Shown: positions 26,108 to 33,480 of the stretch, one piece after another
Layout: every line of letters begins with the position of its first letter
Numbering within the stretch: the first letter of the stretch is position 1
Source: Candidatus Gastranaerophilales bacterium
GTDB lineage: Bacteria > Cyanobacteriota > Vampirovibrionia > Gastranaerophilales > Gastranaerophilaceae
Length of the DNA: 64,000 nucleotides
Reading direction: 5' to 3'
NCBI GenBank assembly: GCA_944326585.1
Contig: CALVEN010000004.1
Span: 62,001 to 126,000 of the forward strand
Position numbers and translations under genes: made by a program
The notes under the pieces: generated by a model
Seen by the model: the letters and a program-made list of their open reading frames with translations, nothing else
What the model was told of the DNA's origin: nothing
Databases searched by the model: none

Positions 26108-26155
26108 CTAGGAGAGTCGCCCCCCCCCGAGTTTCTCTTTTTTCGTATTTTTCAT
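26108..26155 (-). pseudogene. orphan prepilin leader with G9 tract, out of frame
   Basis: ATG 26155 has a good SD (AAGGAG) and reads MKNTKKEKLGGGRLL then TAG, crossing a run of nine G. With ten G it would read on as GGGATLLDRNSKG, matching the leader ends of the other prepilins here (GGGDLLSRLRQG, GAAPLSRQDKG). Immediately after this leader the repeat field starts instead of FTLAE. It therefore looks like the detached start of the pilin gene at 25011-25685. Confidence 0.6.
26120..26128 (-). repeat. homopolymer G9 (C9 on the plus strand)
   Basis: Nine consecutive G on the minus strand inside a prepilin leader. One more G would join the SD-equipped ATG to the downstream leader frame. The same tract and same off-by-one state occur at 50905-50913. 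Confidence 0.9.
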
Positions 26156-26210
26156 TGGCTATCTCCTTATTTCTGGGTTTATTATATCAAAAATTTTAAT
26201 TTTAGGCAAT

Positions 26211-26240
26211 AAAAAAAGCGGATATAAAATCCGCTTTTTT
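26211..26240 (-). terminator. bidirectional intrinsic terminator after hydG
   Basis: AGCGGAT (26217-26223) pairs with ATCCGCT (26229-26235), flanked by A7 on one side and T6 on the other. It overlaps the hydG stop. Confidence 0.85.
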
Positions 26241-27657
26241 AAAATCTCAAATCTCTTGTTCCCGCTTCAATCTTAACAAGATCTTCTTCGACAGTAGTTT
26301 TAACCTTACCGTCAACAAGCGATTTCAATTCTTTATCTATAAGCTTGTAGCCGATTTCTTTAGTTTCCGGTGACGCATAATCTTCAAGATATTCTTTTAA
26401 AGTCAAAATTGCGTTTGGCTGGCAGAAATTATGAATTTGCTGCTGCTTACAGATTTCCATAAATCTGTCGCCCGTTCTTCCGCTTCTGTAGCATGCCGTA
26501 CAGAAACTCGGAATGTAATCCATCTGCATAAGCCATTTAATAACGTCATCAAGCGGTCGTCTGTCAGACACATCAAATTGCGCGGAATTTTCATCCTCGG
26601 GCATGGGGTTAAAATATCCGCCCACACTTGTTTTTGAACCGCCGCTGATTTGAGAAACACCAAGGTGTAAAAGACGTTTTCTGCATTCTTCGGTTTCGCG
26701 TGTTGAAATTATCATGCCGGTATAAGGCACGGCAATTCTGATACAAGCAACAATTTTTGCAAAAATATCATCGTCAATTCCGTTATCGAAATCCTCCGGA
26801 TTGATGTCATCGGCCTTTTTGATCCTCGGAACGCTTATGGCATGGGGGCCGACGCCGTGAACAGCTTCCAGATGTTCTGCGTGCATTAAAAGTCCAGCAA
26901 ATTCATATCTGTATGATTCAAGTCCGAAAAGAACACCGAGGCTTACGTCGTCAATACCGCCGGCCATGGCTCTGTCCATAGCTTCCGTATGCCATTTGTA
27001 ATTATGTTTAGGTCCTGTCGGGTGAAGTGTTTCATAAGATTCTTTATTATAAGTTTCCTGAAACAGAATATAAGTACCGATACCGATATCGTGTAGTTTT
27101 TTGTAGTTTTCCACGGTTGTAGCCGCAATATTAACGTTTACACGTCTTATTGAACCGTTTTTGTGCTTAACGCTGTAGATTGTTTTAATAGATTCAAGCA
27201 CATATTCAATCGGGTTATTAACCGGATCTTCGCCTGTTTCAATAGCAATACGTTTATGACCCATATCCTGAAGCGCTATAACTTCATTTCTGATTTCTTC
27301 CTGAGTAAGTTTTTTACGCGGTATGTGTTTATTTTTGAAATGATACGGACAATATACACAACCGTTTACACAGTAATTGGACAAATAAAGCGGCGCAAAA
27401 AGTACGATTCTGTTACCGTAAAAATCTTTTTTAATTTGTTCGGCGAGTTTATAAATTTCCTGATTTTTATCTTCCAGATCGCACGCAAGCAAAACGGATG
27501 CTTCACGGTGCGTAAGTCCGTTTTTCAATCTTGCTTTTTCCAATATACTGTCAATAAGTTCTCTGTTATGTTTATTTTTTTCGGCATAGTCAAGAGTATC
27601 CAGAATTTCTTCATGCGAAATAAACTCTTCGGCTTCCATAGATTTCGGGTTATACAT
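26239..27657 (-). CDS. hydG: [FeFe]-hydrogenase maturase HydG (radical SAM tyrosine lyase)
   Basis: 472 residues. HydG cleaves tyrosine to make the CO and CN ligands of the H-cluster precursor. The radical-SAM motif CVNGCVYC (CxxxCxxC) follows NY at about residue 93, and the C-terminal auxiliary cluster motif is CTACYRSGRTGDRFM with a later Cys in NFCQPNAI (CxxC-N22-C type). The N-terminal ThiH-like region is complete. SD AGGAGAAG precedes ATG 27657. Neither HydE, HydF nor a hydrogenase lies in the window, so the maturation genes are scattered. ThiH is an alternative, but the C-terminal motif favours HydG. Confidence 0.95.
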   Translation of the reverse strand: MYNPKSMEAEEFISHEEILDTLDYAEKNKHNRELIDSILEKARLKNGLTHREASVLLACDLEDKNQEIYKLAEQIKKDFYGNRIVLFAPLYLSNYCVNGCVYCPYHFKNKHIPRKKLTQEEIRNEVIALQDMGHKRIAIETGEDPVNNPIEYVLESIKTIYSVKHKNGSIRRVNVNIAATTVENYKKLHDIGIGTYILFQETYNKESYETLHPTGPKHNYKWHTEAMDRAMAGGIDDVSLGVLFGLESYRYEFAGLLMHAEHLEAVHGVGPHAISVPRIKKADDINPEDFDNGIDDDIFAKIVACIRIAVPYTGMIISTRETEECRKRLLHLGVSQISGGSKTSVGGYFNPMPEDENSAQFDVSDRRPLDDVIKWLMQMDYIPSFCTACYRSGRTGDRFMEICKQQQIHNFCQPNAILTLKEYLEDYASPETKEIGYKLIDKELKSLVDGKVKTTVEEDLVKIEAGTRDLRF

Positions 27658-27710
27658 CTTTCTTCTCCTCTTTTAACAACATGATACACCCCGCAAAAAT
27701 ATTTTACAAG

Positions 27711-28760
27711 TTATATAACAATTCCGCCGCCAATCAAGTGCCCGTCATGAATATCATACATGACACCCGATTGACCTGAGGTTACGGAAGAAACCGGTTC
27801 ATAAAACTCTATTTCAATCAAATCTTCAACAATTTTGCATTTAGCTTTTTGGGCCTGCATGTTATATCTTATTTTAACCATAGCGTCGTATTCAGAGATT
27901 TCTGGCGGATAAACAAAATTTATATCACGCAGTGCAAGCCTTGATTTATAATTATCTTCGTCTTTTCCGAGATATACAATATTTTGTTCGGCATCAATGT
28001 CAACCACATACAAAGGATACGGCGCGGAAATTCCGACACCTTTTCTTTGCCCGATAGTGTAAAGATAAGTTCCGTCATGCCTACCCAATTTTTTACCTGT
28101 ACCGATTTCAATAAAATCACCTGACTTAATGCCGAATTTATTCAGCAGATATTTTTTTGTCGTGTCAGGTTTTGGGATAAAACATATATCCTGACTTTCT
28201 TTGGAATCTTTCGGCGGAAGATCAAAATCAAAAGCCATTTGTCTGACTTCGGTTTTGTCAAATTCTGAAAGCGGAAAAATGGTTTTTGAAAGCTGTTTTT
28301 GTCCGAGCCTGTACAAAAAATACAATTGATCTTTATGTACGTCACGTGCAGGAAAAAGCTTATAATATCCGTTATCAAATCTTATATCAGCATAATGCCC
28401 CGTGGCAAAGACATCAGCTTTAAGAATTTCTGTCGCATAATCAAAAAGCCTGCCCCACTTGATAAATTGATTACACATAATACAAGGATTCGGAGTTTGA
28501 CCTATAGCGTAGGAATTTTCGAAATACTCAACAACACTTTTTTGAAAATCTTCGGTAACATCAAGGATATGAAGTTTTATTCCTAATTTATCCGCAACGC
28601 GCTTTGAATTTTCACAAATTTTTTGAGCTGCCGGTGTATTAATCATTTTTCCCGTAATTCCGGCAACTTCATAACCTTTATCCAGCAAAAGCTTTGCGGC
28701 AACTGAACTGTCAACCCCGCCGCTCATAGCTACTACTGCTTTTTTATTCATACCTGACAT
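27711..28760 (-). CDS. mnmA: tRNA-specific 2-thiouridylase
   Basis: About 349 residues. MnmA makes s2U34 in Glu, Gln and Lys tRNAs. It shows PP-loop MSGGVDSS near the N-terminus, NPCIMCNQFIKW with the first catalytic Cys, SQDICFIP with the second, the GTYLYTIGQRKG segment and a C-terminal barrel with SGQSGVMYD. A frame extension up to 29039 is rejected as it crosses promoter-like DNA. ATG 28760 (MSGMNKK) is chosen because TATAAT at 28767-28772 lies exactly six bases upstream; ATG 28751 is the alternative. Confidence 0.94.
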   Translation of the reverse strand: MSGMNKKAVVAMSGGVDSSVAAKLLLDKGYEVAGITGKMINTPAAQKICENSKRVADKLGIKLHILDVTEDFQKSVVEYFENSYAIGQTPNPCIMCNQFIKWGRLFDYATEILKADVFATGHYADIRFDNGYYKLFPARDVHKDQLYFLYRLGQKQLSKTIFPLSEFDKTEVRQMAFDFDLPPKDSKESQDICFIPKPDTTKKYLLNKFGIKSGDFIEIGTGKKLGRHDGTYLYTIGQRKGVGISAPYPLYVVDIDAEQNIVYLGKDEDNYKSRLALRDINFVYPPEISEYDAMVKIRYNMQAQKAKCKIVEDLIEIEFYEPVSSVTSGQSGVMYDIHDGHLIGGGIVI

Positions 28761-28766
28761 AAAATC

Positions 28767-28772
28767 ATTATA
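28767..28772 (-). promoter_or_regulatory. -10 box, leaderless mnmA
   Basis: Minus-strand TATAAT followed by GATTTT and ATG 28760. The gap is six bases and no SD is present. Confidence 0.6.
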
Positions 28773-28923
28773 CAGGAAAAATATACATACCTGAACAATA
28801 TAAAAATATTTCCTCAACGACGCTCTCACCTCCGGCTCCGCTATAGTTTCGGAAACATTTTTATATTGTTTTAGTATATTTTTATGAGCACTTGTGCTAA
28901 AATTAAACCAAAGGAGAAAATAT

Positions 28924-30192
28924 ATGGAATTAAAATCAATCATAATGGCAGCAGGCAAAGGTACAAGGATGAAATCCGACACGCCGAAAGTTTTGCATAA
29001 AATAATGGACAAACCTCTTTTGGGGTATATTTTGGACAACGTAAAAAATCTTGCGGATGAATCGTTTGTAATTGTCGGTCACAAAGCCGAAGATGTTGAA
29101 AAATTTGTAAAAGAAAATTATGAATGTGCAAAAACAGTTTTACAAAACCCTCAATTAGGCACGGGGCATGCGGTTTCCATGGTATGTCCGTATCTTGAGG
29201 ATTACAAAGGACTTGTAATAATTTTGAACGGCGATATACCCTTGATAAGGGAAACAACCCTCAAAAAATTCATTGACTACCACAACAGCACAAATTCAGA
29301 CCTGACAATTATGAGTGCAATTTTTGAGGATCCGGAAAAACTCGGCAGAATAATCCGCGAAAAAGACAACACCCTCAAAGGTATTGTAGAAGCAAAAGAC
29401 GCCACACCCGAACAATTGGAAATAAAAGAAATTAACGCTGGGATTTATTGCCTTAACTGGGATAAACTAAAAAAAGCTTTCGGCGAACTGAAAAACAACA
29501 ACGCACAGGGTGAATATTACCTGACAGATATAATTTCATGGGGCAAAAATAACGGACTGAGAGTCAATGCTTATGTTTTGGAAAATAACGAAGAAATTTT
29601 CGGGATAAATTCACGCCTGCACCTTGCCCAGGCAACAAAATTAATGAACGACAGAAAATTACATGAACTTATGGAAAACGGGGTTACGATAGTAGACCCA
29701 TCCTGCACGTGGATTTCGGATGACACGGAAATCGGTCGGGATACGATAATTTACCCGTCAACATATCTTGAAGGCAAAAATAAAATCGGCAAAAATTGTA
29801 AAATCGGGCCGTTTGCACACTTTAGAGGCGGAGTTGAAGTGGAAGATAACGTAAAAATCGGTAATTTTGTAGAAGTTAAAAAATCCAAAATCGGCTCAAA
29901 CACAAACGCAGGTCACCTGTCATACATCGGTGACAGCGAACTCGGGACACACGTTAATATCGGCGCAGGCACAATTACAGCAAACTTTAACCCGATTACA
30001 AACGTAAAAAGCAAAACAGTTATACAAGACGACGTAAAAATAGGCTCAAACGCCGTGCTTGTTGCACCGGTCACCATAAATAAAGGTGCAAACGTTGCGG
30101 CAGGCGCTGTTATAACCAAAGACATCAAATCATGGGCGCTTGCAATAACCCGCGCACCGCTAAAGGTAATTGAAAACTGGATAAAACATTAA
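28924..30192 (+). CDS. glmU: bifunctional UDP-GlcNAc pyrophosphorylase/GlcN-1-P acetyltransferase
   Basis: 422 residues from ATG 28924 (SD AAAGGAG, promoter TGCTAAAAT about 28898-28906). The N-terminal uridylyltransferase has AAGKGTRMKSDTPKVLH and LNGDIPLI; the C-terminal part is a left-handed beta-helix of hexapeptide repeats (IGRDTIIYPS, IGPFAHFRG, GHLSYIGDSELG, NIGAGTITANF) with the acetyltransferase HLSYIGD active-site region. It provides UDP-GlcNAc for peptidoglycan and lipopolysaccharide. It is about 30 residues shorter than E. coli GlmU, mostly at the C-terminus. Confidence 0.96.
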   Translation: MELKSIIMAAGKGTRMKSDTPKVLHKIMDKPLLGYILDNVKNLADESFVIVGHKAEDVEKFVKENYECAKTVLQNPQLGTGHAVSMVCPYLEDYKGLVIILNGDIPLIRETTLKKFIDYHNSTNSDLTIMSAIFEDPEKLGRIIREKDNTLKGIVEAKDATPEQLEIKEINAGIYCLNWDKLKKAFGELKNNNAQGEYYLTDIISWGKNNGLRVNAYVLENNEEIFGINSRLHLAQATKLMNDRKLHELMENGVTIVDPSCTWISDDTEIGRDTIIYPSTYLEGKNKIGKNCKIGPFAHFRGGVEVEDNVKIGNFVEVKKSKIGSNTNAGHLSYIGDSELGTHVNIGAGTITANFNPITNVKSKTVIQDDVKIGSNAVLVAPVTINKGANVAAGAVITKDIKSWALAITRAPLKVIENWIKH

Positions 30193-30224
30193 CTTTACTT
30201 AAATAAAAGCAAAGGCTCATACAT

Positions 30225-31631
30225 ATGTCACATCCCAAAGAAATCAAATGGACAATGTTTATAATCACGGCTGTCGGGAACTTTATCGGCATGCTCGATT
30301 CAACGACGGTAAACCTTGCACTTTATCCCATGGCAAAAGATTTGGGAGTAACATTATCGCAAATCCAGTGGGTTGTAGTTGGTTATATGCTGACATTAAC
30401 AATTTTCCTGCCGTTTTTCGGAAAATTAGGTGATATTTTCCCGAAAAATAAACTCTATTCCACGGGATTTGCTATTTTTGCACTCGGAGCTTTTTTCAGC
30501 TATATCTCGCCAAATTTTATATTACTTGTCGCATCAAGATGTTTTGAGGCGCTCGGGGCATCAATTATGGTATCAAATGCGCAGGCAATAATTGCAACTA
30601 TTTTCAAAAATGCCCGCAGGGGAAAAGCTCTCGGGCTTAACGGGTGTCTGGTAGCAATAGGCGGCATGCTCGGGCCTGCAATCGGCGGATTATTAATAAA
30701 CAACTTCGGCTGGCACTCCGTTTTTCTGCCGTGTATACCTGTTGCACTTCTCGGGGCATATTATGCATGGAAAATTCTGCCGACGCATGTTACAAAAGTT
30801 AAAACTTTTAAGTTTGATTACAAAGGATTTATTTATTTTACGATAAGCCTTATGTCGCTTTTACTTGCAATATCCGAAGGTTATCAATGGGGCTGGACAT
30901 CTTTAAAGATAGTAGTTCTCGGTGTAATAACCCTTATTTTCGGAAGCTTATTTTATATAAGGGACCACAGAATTCATTACCCGTTGATAAATTTTTCCAT
31001 GTTTCATATAAAACCATTTACTTTCGGGAATTTGGCGGTCATGTTTTCATATATGGCAATGTTCACAAACAGCATACTTTTGCCGTTTTATTTAATGGAA
31101 ATTTTAAGACTTGACGCGTTCACATCAGGGCTTTTAATTCTGCCGTATTCGGTCACATTATCGGTTGCGGCGCCTATCAGCGGAACACTTGCCGGCAGAT
31201 ACGGCTCAAGATACTTAACAATGGCGGGACCAATAGTTTACATAATTGCGCTGATTATCTTTACAACTTTTGACCAATCAACCCGCATGTGGCAGATTGT
31301 TTTCGCGTCAGGAATTATGGGGATAGGAAACGGACTTTTTCAATCACCCTCCAATAACGCAATTATGACAAGTGTACACAAAAAAGATCTGGGGATTGCA
31401 AGCGGAATTCTGGCTTTATCAAGGAATTTAGGCAATATTTTGGGCGTATCTGTTACAATTACGCTTTTTGAAGAATTCAGAGAATTTTTACTTTCACACG
31501 CTCAAGCCTACGAAACAGCTTTTCTGAACTCTTACCACATAACAATGGGGTTTGGAATACTTTTCGGGATTCTGTGTCTGACATTTGCATACATTGCATA
31601 TAAACCGCAAAAAATTGACAAGCCTGTATAA
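30225..31631 (+). CDS. MFS efflux transporter, DHA2 (EmrB/QacA) family
   Basis: 468 residues with about 14 membrane segments. The N-terminus has the DHA2 signature: a conserved Asp in LDSTTVNLALYPMAKDL, then QIQWVVVGYMLTL and the motif A-like GKLGDIFPKNKLY. Motif C-like GGMLGPAIGGLLINNFGWHSVFL follows. Such pumps export drugs or cationic compounds by proton antiport. The start is 32 bases after glmU and lacks a strong SD; readthrough from glmU is likely. Confidence 0.92.
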   Translation: MSHPKEIKWTMFIITAVGNFIGMLDSTTVNLALYPMAKDLGVTLSQIQWVVVGYMLTLTIFLPFFGKLGDIFPKNKLYSTGFAIFALGAFFSYISPNFILLVASRCFEALGASIMVSNAQAIIATIFKNARRGKALGLNGCLVAIGGMLGPAIGGLLINNFGWHSVFLPCIPVALLGAYYAWKILPTHVTKVKTFKFDYKGFIYFTISLMSLLLAISEGYQWGWTSLKIVVLGVITLIFGSLFYIRDHRIHYPLINFSMFHIKPFTFGNLAVMFSYMAMFTNSILLPFYLMEILRLDAFTSGLLILPYSVTLSVAAPISGTLAGRYGSRYLTMAGPIVYIIALIIFTTFDQSTRMWQIVFASGIMGIGNGLFQSPSNNAIMTSVHKKDLGIASGILALSRNLGNILGVSVTITLFEEFREFLLSHAQAYETAFLNSYHITMGFGILFGILCLTFAYIAYKPQKIDKPV

Positions 31632-31637
31632 AAACAA

Positions 31638-31643
31638 TATAAT
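31638..31643 (+). promoter_or_regulatory. -10 box of pilin gene
   Basis: TATAAT lies just after the MFS stop and is followed by GGAGG at 31651-31655, giving this pilin gene its own promoter and a normal SD. Confidence 0.5.
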
Positions 31644-31664
31644 TTAATTCGGAGGATTATGCAT

Positions 31665-32693
31665 ATGAAAAATTTATTAACAAAGAATCATAAAGCATTT
31701 ACGCTGTCGGAAGCACTTGTTACACTGGCAATTATCGGTGCTATAGCAATGATTATAATGCCGACTTTGACAACTTATTTCAGGAATAAAATCTGGAGCA
31801 CCTCGAACGAAGCGTTCAAAAACAAATTTGAAAATGCAATTCAGGATATGCATACTCAAGACACTCTGGGCGGGCACCCGAATACAATGAGCTTTGTCAA
31901 TGAACTTGCTAAAAATTACAGAATTAATAAAATTTGCACCTCCGACAAGATTACATCATGCTTTGAGGATAAAGTCTACTGGGGTGTCGAAAACGAAGAA
32001 GTTGACATGACAAAAATTAAAAACGCCAAAAATTTCGGTTGGGATGATTGGGGTACAGAAACCGTCGGGTTAATGTTTGCAAACGGCGTAACAGGAGTTG
32101 TGGCATATAATCCTGACTGCGATTTTGATAACAACTCGGATGAAGCAAATATTTCCGACTGTCTTGCTCTTTTGTATGACGTTGACGGATTTAAGCTGCC
32201 TAATACACAATCGAAAGATTTGCGTTCGATTAATGTTAAATCACTGAACGGAAATAATTGTGCGTTTGAAATTAACGGTACTTGTTTTACCGCTCCATTC
32301 TGGCCTGAGCCAATTACTAAGGCTGAGTGTGAAGAATTAAAAGGTGACCTTGGAATTAAAGAATGTTATTACGATGACGACTACTGGGCTGGAGCTGTTA
32401 AAGCTTGCGGCGGTGTTAGCAAAATGCCAACCCAAGCTCAATTAACTGCACTTGCAGAAGAAGTTTACGGTACATCCATAAATTCATCTGGTTACACATA
32501 TGATCTAAATTGGGACAAAGACAAACTTGAAGAGATGGGATTTGATACTTCTTCAGGCAAATTCGACGTTTGGGCCGGCAAGGAGTATAATGAAGACATC
32601 GCATACTACCGTCACTTCTCCAAGGGACTTACGCTCTGGAATTCCGGCTTCTGTGACGTTAGCGATCGGCAGGCGGTTTGCATAGGGGATTAA
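31665..32693 (+). CDS. prepilin-like protein, CFEDKVYWG/WAGAVKACG family
   Basis: 342 residues from ATG 31665 (SD GGAGG nine bases upstream; ATG 31659 is too close to it). Leader MKNLLTKNHKA^FTLSEALVTLAIIGAIA gives a prepilin site with Glu at +5. The body has the family blocks CFEDKVYWG, WGTETVGLMFANGVTGVVAY, CLALLYDVDGFKLPN, GTCFT and a C-terminal cysteine-containing domain with DDYWAGAVKACGGVSKMPTQAQL. It is a full-length paralogue of the protein at 40618-41661. Such pseudopilin-like proteins are presumably processed by a prepilin peptidase and displayed or assembled at the envelope; exact role unknown. Confidence 0.88.
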   Translation: MKNLLTKNHKAFTLSEALVTLAIIGAIAMIIMPTLTTYFRNKIWSTSNEAFKNKFENAIQDMHTQDTLGGHPNTMSFVNELAKNYRINKICTSDKITSCFEDKVYWGVENEEVDMTKIKNAKNFGWDDWGTETVGLMFANGVTGVVAYNPDCDFDNNSDEANISDCLALLYDVDGFKLPNTQSKDLRSINVKSLNGNNCAFEINGTCFTAPFWPEPITKAECEELKGDLGIKECYYDDDYWAGAVKACGGVSKMPTQAQLTALAEEVYGTSINSSGYTYDLNWDKDKLEEMGFDTSSGKFDVWAGKEYNEDIAYYRHFSKGLTLWNSGFCDVSDRQAVCIGD

Positions 32694-33420
32694 TTATATG
32701 TCATCCTGAGGTATCAAAGGCACAACAACATATAAGGTCATTATGGAACTTTACAGGTCATCCTGAGGGCGAAGCCCTCAGGATCTCATTAAACAAGAGA
32801 TTCTTCGCTAACGCTCAGAATGACACTATCTTGTCGTGCCTTTGGCACCCCTAACAAAGACTTGAATAGACATACCAAAATTATCAAACATGTTGTCGTG
32901 CCTTTGGCACCCCTCTACCTCTGGGAGAGGGTAGAATTTCTTAACGAGCACACGCGAGTTTAGAAATACGGGTGAGGGTTCTCATCCTGAGGCGCAACCG
33001 AAGGATCTCAAAAAGTTAATGAGATGCTGAAACAAGTTCAGCATGACAGAGTATTGTCACGGCTCAGCAGCTCCTCTCCCTGCGGGAGAGGGTAAGGGAG
33101 AGGGGGCAAATGTATGTTGGGCTTTCTGCCCAAATGTAAATCCTTAATGCCTTAGTATCTTTTTACATAAGATCCCGCAATAAATGCGGGATGACGTATA
33201 AAGGTTGACCAATGTCAAGTATAGTGTCCTGCCTCAGGCAGTGCGGGATGACGTGTAAAGATTGACCAATATTAAGTATAGTGTCCTGCCTTTGGCAGTG
33301 CTGGATGACGTTAGTATATTGTCATCCTGAGGCTTTAGCCGAAGGATCTCATTAAACAAGAGATTCTTCGCTAACGCTCAGAATGACATTGTCATATAAG
33401 TCCTATGGCAACGGGTTGCA
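32694..33420. repeat. intergenic field of dispersed short palindromic repeats
   Basis: About 0.7 kb without genes. A composite unit (hairpin CCTGAG-N-CTCAGGATCTC, then AAGAGATTCTTCGCTAACGC and CAGAATGACA) occurs at about 32758-32824 and 33321-33390. GTCGTGCCTTTGGCACCCCT occurs at about 32833 and 32893. CTGAA-N4-TTCAGCATGACA is at 33025-33050. A CCCGCA/TGCGGG unit is at 33171-33193, and two tandem 'TTGACCAAT...GTGTCCTGCC' units are at 33203-33310. An inverted GGGAGAGG/CCTCTCCC segment is near 33072-33105. Nearly all units end in (G)ATGAC. This matches repeat families common in uncultured gut bacteria. Confidence 0.8.
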
Positions 33421-33448
33421 AATTTTTTATTACTGTTCTAATATATAA

Positions 33449-33463
33449 GTGTACAATATACAC
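33449..33463. promoter_or_regulatory. inverted repeat over the typA promoter
   Basis: GTGTA-N5-TACAC is a perfect 5-bp inverted repeat overlapping a TACAAT -10 candidate (33452-33457), upstream of typA. It could be an operator, or chance in AT-rich DNA. Confidence 0.3.
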
Positions 33464-33480
33464 TCTAGGGATAATAATTT

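Noticed and set aside
26403-26663. Open frames on the other frames and strand of hydG, polA, ruvB and other long genes
   Set aside because: They lie wholly inside well-supported genes, lack ribosome sites and have odd residue composition.
28894-28923. Ten-residue N-terminal extension of glmU
   Set aside because: ATG 28924 has an AAAGGAG SD at good distance, and the extension covers the promoter and SD.
28761-29039. 93-residue N-terminal extension of mnmA
   Set aside because: It overlaps the glmU start region on the other strand and spans a perfect TATAAT; MnmA proteins begin close to MSGGVDSS.
32694-33420. Repeat field considered as CRISPR or as the ends of an insertion sequence
   Set aside because: Unit lengths and order vary, units are palindromes of several types, there is no constant repeat-spacer pattern, and no transposase or terminal inverted repeats are seen.
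25011-33420. Repeat-rich, pilin-containing stretch as a prophage or genomic island
   Set aside because: It contains core genes (hydG, mnmA, glmU), has no integrase, phage structural genes or attachment-site duplications, and the base composition looks like the rest.
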